A stretch of 37,018 nt of DNA from Nemertoderma westbladi (taxonomy: Eukaryota > Xenacoelomorpha > Nemertodermatida > Nemertodermatidae), in contig JAUCBJ010004915.1 in the NCBI GenBank assembly GCA_032718475.1, forward strand, positions 1 through 37,018. Reading direction: 5' to 3'. Position 1 is the stretch's first letter. Every line of letters begins with the position of its first letter. Positions 32,100 to 37,018 of this stretch are shown in pieces. The notes beneath the pieces were generated by a model. The model saw only the letters and a program-made list of their open reading frames with translations, made no database searches and was not told the origin of the DNA. A program made the position numbers and the translations under genes.

Positions 32100-33835
32100 A
32101 TGTCAGATCGCCGCGATCACAGCTTCATACTACGAGGCAGCCCACCCACATTCGACATCGAGTCTGAACGCCTCACCTGGGACCTGTGGCAGGATGAGTG
32201 GGACGCGTTCCTAATAACCTCCGGGTTGGACGCCCTTTATGTGGTGGACCCCGCCGACCCACCAGACCCCGAACTGACCGCCATTTTCCTCCGCGCTACA
32301 CAGCGCCAATGCCGGGATGCCCTGATGACTGCCTTTACACAGGCAACCAATGCCGTCGTCAAAGGCCTCGCCGGCCCTGACCCCTGAGGAGAATTATGAC
32401 ATCGCCACGATCCTGGTCCGAGTTGGAGAACACATCGACGGCGGTACAAACATCCGCATCCATCACTAGGAACTCTACCACCGCCAATGCCTCCCTGAAG
32501 AGACACTGGAGATGTTCCTCAAACACCTCCTTGACATCGCCACGAAATGTCGCTTCAGAGCACTGCACTCAGCGGAAGCGCACCTAAACGACCGCCTACT
32601 GGATCAGTTTGTGGCCGGATTCAACAACCGTGAGGTCACTGAACAACTCCTCCGCCTCGATAATGGAGTCACCCATAACGACGCCCTCAAACGCGTCCAC
32701 TCGGTCTGGGCGGCACAAAAAGATGCCACCTCCTTCAACGTCTCCATGACTACAGCCACAGCGTCCCTCAGCATGGCGACCCATTTGACCCTGACCCCAG
32801 GTTGCCAACCCCAGAACTGCCGACACCAACCACCACCTAACATCTGCCAAGTCATGGAAATCCTGCGAAGTACCTAACTTATCTAGACTTTGCTGATGAC
32901 TTAGGAGTACTTTCAGAATCACTAGAGGGAGCCCAACGGCTCCTCAGCTCATTAGAACATGCTGCTTCTAGTGTTGGTCTTTTTATTAACTCCAGAACGA
33001 CGAAAATTTTGACAGTTAACTTTGAAAGTCCTCAGCAAGTCTCTGATCGGATGAGCATAAGCTCAAAAGATGGTATGCTTGAGCATGTGGATGACTTCTG
33101 TTACCTGGGATCATGGATCCGGAAGTCAGCTGAGGACCTTCAAATACGTAAGGGAAAGGCATGGGCAGCCTTGAATAGGCTTTCCAGGATTTGGAAGTCA
33201 CCGAGAATTAATCGGAAACTTAAGGTCCGGTTATTTAGAGCAGCAGTAGTTCCAGTACTCCTCTATGGGATGAGTCCATGCTGGGCTCTAACTGCTGAGG
33301 GCACCAAATCTCTGGACGGCACATTCACAAGAATGCTACGCCGGGTTCATTGTGTCAAGTTCAATGCACACATCTCCAACCAGACACTATATAACATTGG
33401 TGGTGTCTCATTGGTTCCCCCAAGCTTGACACTAGAACAAAATCGCCTCCGCTTTGCAGGACATTGCTTTAGCCGTGAGGACCAGCCAGTGCATAATCTT
33501 GTACTTTGGCAGCCTCATGGAGTGAATAAGCATGGTGGACAGCCCATGACTTTCTTGAGACGCATCTTAATGGACACTGGCCTTGAAGATGCGGATGATC
33601 TAGCAAATGTCATGGGTGATAGGGAGTTGTGGCGGTGCAATTTTGTCGATAAGCCGGCACAGCATTCTTAAAAATGCAGCTGCAATGCAGCATGCCGATC
33701 CTAGTAGTAGTAGTATTAACATCTGCCAACAATGCGGATACCCACAGCACACTGCTGGGAAAATGTGCCCCGCCTGCGACATGCCACCACTGTGGTACAA
33801 CCAGGCATTAAGACCGTATGTGTCCTACTAAACCA
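32100..33835 (+). pseudogene. Ty3/Gypsy-like Gag, split by a LINE
   Basis: From Met 32100: WDLWQDEWDAFLITSGLD and a capsid-like region. After frameshifts (about 32385, 32470) it continues with MFLKHLLDIATKCRFRA, LNDRLLDQFVAGFNNREVTE and QLLRLDN, typical of Gag capsid in Gypsy/Mag-type elements. At the end lies the zinc region: C in NICQ at 32838-32850, then, after the LINE (32851-33716), QQCGYPQHTAGKMCPAC and in a second frame CHHCG..RH....C with an in-frame stop. Two CX2CX4HX4-5C knuckles are thus visible. No pol follows; DNA after about 33960 is unrelated. Confidence 0.7.
32851..33716 (+). mobile_element. 5'-truncated LINE, plus strand
   Basis: Homology starts about 32855 (GGAAATCCTGC) inside RT, just before LDFADDLGVL, and runs through LTVNFESPQQVSDRMS, LLYG, FAGHCF to the stop at 33671, then the short 3' UTR and (TAG)n. 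A 13-bp target duplication TAACATCTGCCAA lies at 32838-32850 and 33717-33729. A 3-bp insertion changes LLYGS to LLYGMS. It inserted in a gag zinc-knuckle coding segment. Confidence 0.93.
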
Positions 33836-34009
33836 AGACGACCCCGGCCACAAGCCCATGCTACCTCTGGCTCCAACAACACTGACACGTACACCGCTGC
33901 GACCAACGCTGCTGTTTCATTCGTCCTGGTCGGAGACAAACGATGCCCTGTGGGTCTCATTTAAACCATTATTTAAAAAAAAATTAAATTTAATAATTTA
34001 ATTTAATTT

Positions 34010-34210
34010 CGAGTGAATAAGCATGGTGGACAGCCCATGACTTTCTTGAGACGCATCTTAAAGGACACTGGCCTTAAAGATGCGGATGATCTAGCAAATG
34101 TCATGGGTGATAGGGAGTTGTGGCGGTGCAATTTTGTTGACAAGCCGGCACAGCATTCTTAAAAATGCAGCTGCAATGCAGCACGCCGATCCTAGTAGTA
34201 GTAGTAGTAT
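34010..34210 (+). mobile_element. LINE 3'-end copy, about 200 bp
   Basis: Starts in the codons for VNKHGGQPMTFLRRIL (GAGTGAATAAGCATGG) and ends with the stop, the short 3' UTR and (TAG)n. No clear target duplication; the left flank is a palindromic AATTTAATAATTTAATTT-rich tract. Confidence 0.85.
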
Positions 34211-34527
34211 GTTGAAAATTCAACGGACCAAAACGTATCTGGTTGACAGACACCACTTGCAAGTACTGTATAAACCAGAAATTCCAATTTGCTCTTGAAC
34301 ACACTGGTAATTGATCACTTAGAATAATATTGAAATTTGAAAAGAGAATCCTTTTTTCGATTTCGATTTCGAGAATTTTCTATTTTTTGAAATTTCAGAG
34401 CAGAATTTAATCAAGATTCTCACCCGTGAGGATCCCCCAGTGTGGTTTGGTTTTGTAAGGAACCGGCTATCCGACTAGAATGATGCTATCAAAGTTATTT
34501 TTTAATTTAAATTATTGAGAAGCTTAC
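34211..34527. other. Intronic DNA
   Basis: No gene or clear repeat. A TTTCGATTTCGATTTCGAG short repeat lies near 34354-34372. Confidence 0.5.
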
Positions 34528-34650
34528 CTTTGCATTCTACACCATCGCCAGAATATCCAGTATTGCATTCACATGTGAATCCACCAACTGTATTTGTGCA
34601 ACTTGCGTTATTATGACAATTATGAGTACCGATAGAACATTCATTAATAT
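34528..34650 (-). CDS. Exon: calcium-binding EGF domain 1
   Basis: Minus-strand 123-bp exon, acceptor CTTTAG (plus 34651-34656), donor AAAG|GTAAGC at 34527/34528, phase 1 both ends. It encodes INECSIGTHNC, NNASCTNTVGGFTCEC and GYSGDGVEC: six cysteines in EGF order, with an Asn for Ca-site hydroxylation-type position (NTVGGF). The codon split with the upstream exon gives His in place of the usual Asp in D-I-N-E-C, which may weaken Ca binding. The next exon is 27622-27747. Confidence 0.9.
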
Positions 34651-34706
34651 CTAAAGGATGAAAATATATTATACAGTTATATCAAACATTAATTTTACCG
34701 GATGTA

Positions 34707-35602
34707 GGACAATTCGGTCCCGGACAATTCGGTCCGGACAATTCGGTCCTGGACAATTCGGTCCCAAAACACTAAATAAATGGGACCGAATTGTCCGGGA
34801 CCGAATTGTCCTAGGACCGAATTGTCCGGGACCGAATTGTCCGGGAACGAATTTTCCGGGACCGAATTGTCCTGTTCCTGATAGCAACTTTTTAGTGCTT
34901 TTTTGATATTGGTGAATGTTCTAGAACATTAGTAGAGATATTTGTTATGGTAGCTAGTGTTATTTACTTGCTATAATTTTTTGAAATTTTAAAAATACTG
35001 TATTTTTTTTATTTTTGTTATTGGTAAGTGTTCGAGACGAGTTCGAGAAGGTGTAGCTAGTGTTTTTTTTTTACTAGCTAGCATTTCCTTGAAATTATAA
35101 AAACACTTGTGAAAACATTGATATTTCAGAATTAGGCCTAAACTGTTGCTGATTATATTAATTACCAACAATATTGATGATATTATAACAGTCCCTGAAT
35201 GAGATCCAGCTATTATCTAGGATAATAATTTAGGCTTGATAACCAACCAACAACACATACAGTATACTTACGCAATATATAAAAAAAATCAGTTTTAAAC
35301 ATTTTAAATACATACTATTACTGGATAGAATAGGGAGTTGTGGCGGTGCAATTTTGTTGACAAGCCGGCACAGCATTCTTAAAAATGCAGCTGCAATGCA
35401 GCATGCCGATCCTAGTAGTAGCTACCATAACTAATAATGTTAACAAAAAAAAGTAAATTTTTTTTATTTAAAAAAAAATACTAGCTAGTTAAAAAAACAC
35501 TAGCTACCCATATAATAATATATATTAAAAGGTTCTAGAACATTCACCATTATATAGTACCAATTAAATTTGGTCCCGGACAATTCGGTCCTGGACAATT
35601 CC
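34707..35602. mobile_element. Foldback element built on GGACCGAATTGTCC repeats
   Basis: The left block has four GGACAATTCGGTCC(N) units (34707-34765), a 16-bp loop, then six reverse-oriented GGACCGAATTGTCC units (34782-34872). A matching two-unit block is at 35572-35602. Inside, 34873-35095 and about 35422-35570 are inverted homologues (shared GGTGAATGTTCTAGAAC and GTAGCTAGTGTTTTT). This makes a TIR element of about 0.9 kb. A LINE tail (35334-35420) sits in it. It lies only 57 bp from the cbEGF exon. No ORF of note. Confidence 0.75.
35334..35421 (+). mobile_element. LINE 3'-end copy, about 88 bp
   Basis: Extremely 5'-truncated: ATAGGGAGTTGTGGCGGTGC through stop, 3' UTR and TAGTAG. It is inserted in the foldback element. 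No clear target duplication. Confidence 0.85.
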
Positions 35603-36110
35603 TGACGATAAAAACTATTATAGACTAATAATATTAGGCCTAGGACTACTAATTATATTAATAAATGATTCCTATATGTATGGAAGCCTATTCGGGTTAC
35701 TAATTTATATTTCAATAAAAAAATGTGGAAAAAATATGTTCTCTAATGAGATTCCCAACGTACCTTATATGGAACATGGCTGTAACTTCTGAACAACCAA
35801 TGGGGTCCTATATAACTTATGTAAGAACTTATAAAGTTTGTGTTATAAAGTATAGAGTTTGTGGAGAATGCCTTTCCAAAAAATTTAGAAAAAAATATGT
35901 GCTCTAATGCCCAACGCACCTTAAATGGAACATAGCTGTAACTTCTGAACAAACACTTTTTTTGCAAAAGTGTAAAAGTAAAGTTTTTTTTGGGCCATTT
36001 TGAGTTAGTTTCCAAAATATGAAACATTTTTGACATGGGCAAGTAGGGGTGGGCATTAGACGGTTAAACTAGTAAATAGTTTAAAACTGTATTTTATTGT
36101 ATACACTTAC
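35603..36110. repeat. Intronic DNA with a diverged direct repeat
   Basis: A segment of about 60 bp (AAAATATGTTCTCTAATG... GGAACATGGCTGTAACTTCTG, about 35733-35792) recurs about 160 bp later (35894-35953). No gene seen. Confidence 0.55.
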
Positions 36111-36290
36111 GTATTTGTTCAAACACTTCCACCTCAAAGATATTGATAATATCAGATTCATGGTAAATAACGACATATCTTCCAGATAATGCCAATCCTC
36201 CTTCGCCTTGGCATGTTACGTTGATGATGAGATCTGTGGATGTTATTTTCTCGCAAAGTTGATCGCTGTTAATCTCAAGACTGTTAAATT
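36111..36290 (-). CDS. Exon: C-terminal half of FTP (fucolectin-like) domain
   Basis: Minus-strand exon with donor AATAC|GTAAGT at 36110/36111, ending in phase 1. It encodes LCEKITSTDLIINVTC, GLALSGRYVVIYHES and IFEVEVFEQ, i.e. the C...I.V.C...GRYV.I......EVEV signature of the second half of the fucolectin/FTP fold. The 5' boundary is less sure: the acceptor GGCTGAG|AA (36291) is the best by tract, but the family phase pattern (a phase-0 exit is seen in the other FTP exon) would prefer a different start. Splicing in phase 1 into the cbEGF exon at 34650 is exact. Confidence 0.8.
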
Positions 36291-36527
36291 CTCAGCCAGA
36301 TTGTTTAACGACAAAAAACCTAGTAATGTGTATCAAATTAAACATTGGTCTATACTATATGTTATTAAAATCATTTAATTGCAATGCCAATACCAATAAT
36401 AGTTAACAATAAATATTGCAAATTGATGTTGAGTTAATATTTATAGAGTAATAGTAATATTTATTTATACAGTTGTGTAGAGCGCGTCCAGTTGTTTCTT
36501 GAACTTAAGAGCCGATGCGTTGTTGAT
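36291..36527. other. Intron
   Basis: Contains a T-rich acceptor-side tract on the minus strand. No other feature seen. Confidence 0.5.
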
Positions 36528-37018
36528 TAACCCTATTAAACCCGGGGGGGGGGGGTGTCAATATGACCCCTCCCGTGGTTTTTTTATTATAATTCTGAAA
36601 CAAACGGAGTTGGGTATCTGAAATTTTATGACTTTTCCTAAAAATCTATTGTCTTCATGGTAGTGAAAACCGTTTTCAAAAATATTGGGTACTTTTCGAG
36701 TTATAGCACCATTTTTTAACCCTACTTTTGGCACTTTTTTGAGACGTTTTTTGAAAATTACATTTCATTAAATATGAATTGTAACATCTCTATTTTTGAT
36801 TTACACCGGTTTTTTGGTGTTAGAAATTGGATGGAATTCATATAAATTGATTTGGAAATTTCAAACTTGTTTTTTTCGATGGGTGCCAAATTTTGGTGCC
36901 AGCACCAAATTTTGAAATAAGTCAATTTTGTAAATTGATTGTTTGAAACTTGTTTTTTACGCAATTGGGGTTTTTTGGGGTTCTGGATTCGATGAAATAT
37001 ATACGAGTTGCACCAAGC
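36528..37018. mobile_element. piggyBac-like element, cut by window end
   Basis: Begins TTAA|CCCTATTAAACCCGGGG at 36529, followed by the GGGGGGTGTCAATATGACCCC hairpin and sequence about 90% alike to 28640-29100, including the GGTGCCAGCACC motif. It lacks a transposase in the visible part. Its right end is outside the window. Confidence 0.8.

Noticed and set aside
32596-32922. Minus-strand ORFs of 83-108 residues in the gag region
   Set aside because: Shadow of the Gypsy-like Gag, whose plus-strand motifs are clear.
34669-34887. Proline/Gly repeat peptides (FGPGQFGP) on both strands
   Set aside because: They arise from the 15-bp repeat, readable in many frames, and have no start context.

Overview
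This is eukaryotic DNA with no bacterial gene organisation. It holds multi-exon coding sequence with consensus splice sites, long AT-rich introns, and many nested metazoan-type transposable elements: BEL/Pao, Ty3/Gypsy, LINE, a Penelope-like fragment, piggyBac-like elements and foldback elements. Domain content (fucolectin-type FTP/F5-8C plus calcium-binding EGF) and frequent GTAGGCCTAC-type words suggest a marine invertebrate, possibly an echinoderm. That assignment is inference.

Host gene. One minus-strand gene spans most of the window. Four exons form a phase-consistent chain: C-terminal half of an FTP domain (36111-36290), cbEGF (34528-34650), cbEGF (27622-27747), and N-terminal half of a second FTP domain (6310-6563). 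Introns of about 1.5, 6.8 and 21 kb separate them, and nearly everything else between 6.5 and 36 kb is transposon insertion inside those introns.

Layout. 1-1370: an unrecognised decayed minus-strand ORF. 1373-4947: a short-TIR element whose core is a 3.3-kb nearly pure (TCTG)n array. 4955-5324: a 62-bp perfect inverted repeat. 5726-6088: a LINE fragment. 6310-6563: host exon. 7880-8335: a MITE-like inverted repeat. 8380-8765: a piggyBac-like repeat fragment cut by a BEL LTR. 8766-24477: a minus-strand BEL/Pao element (3' LTR, PPT, integrase, RNase H, RT, protease, Gag). It is interrupted in Gag by a foldback element carrying a HECT-domain gene (15206-22112) and by a 5'-truncated LINE (22341-23636). 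24505-25920: the 3' UTR, PPT and LTR of a second, oppositely oriented BEL copy. 25985-27040: a plus-strand BEL pol pseudogene. 27622-27747: host exon. 28485-30737: an ATTA-flanked MITE containing a nested piggyBac-like element. 30880-31800: A-rich then T-rich low complexity. 32100-33835: a Ty3/Gypsy gag split by a LINE. 34010-34210: a LINE tail. 34528-34650: host exon. 34707-35602: a foldback element built on a 14-15 bp repeat, with a LINE tail inside. 36111-36290: host exon. 36528-end: a further piggyBac-like copy.

The most notable system is the 6.9-kb foldback element. It has TIRs of about 0.7-0.85 kb made of 59-bp subrepeats, each carrying two CGACSGTCG motifs, and it encodes a HECT N-lobe protein. 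It sits in the BEL Gag zinc-knuckle region between 6-7 bp target duplications, and itself contains fragments of an RT-type retroelement and of a Penelope-like endonuclease with an inverted duplication. No tRNA, rRNA, CRISPR array or functional operon was found.
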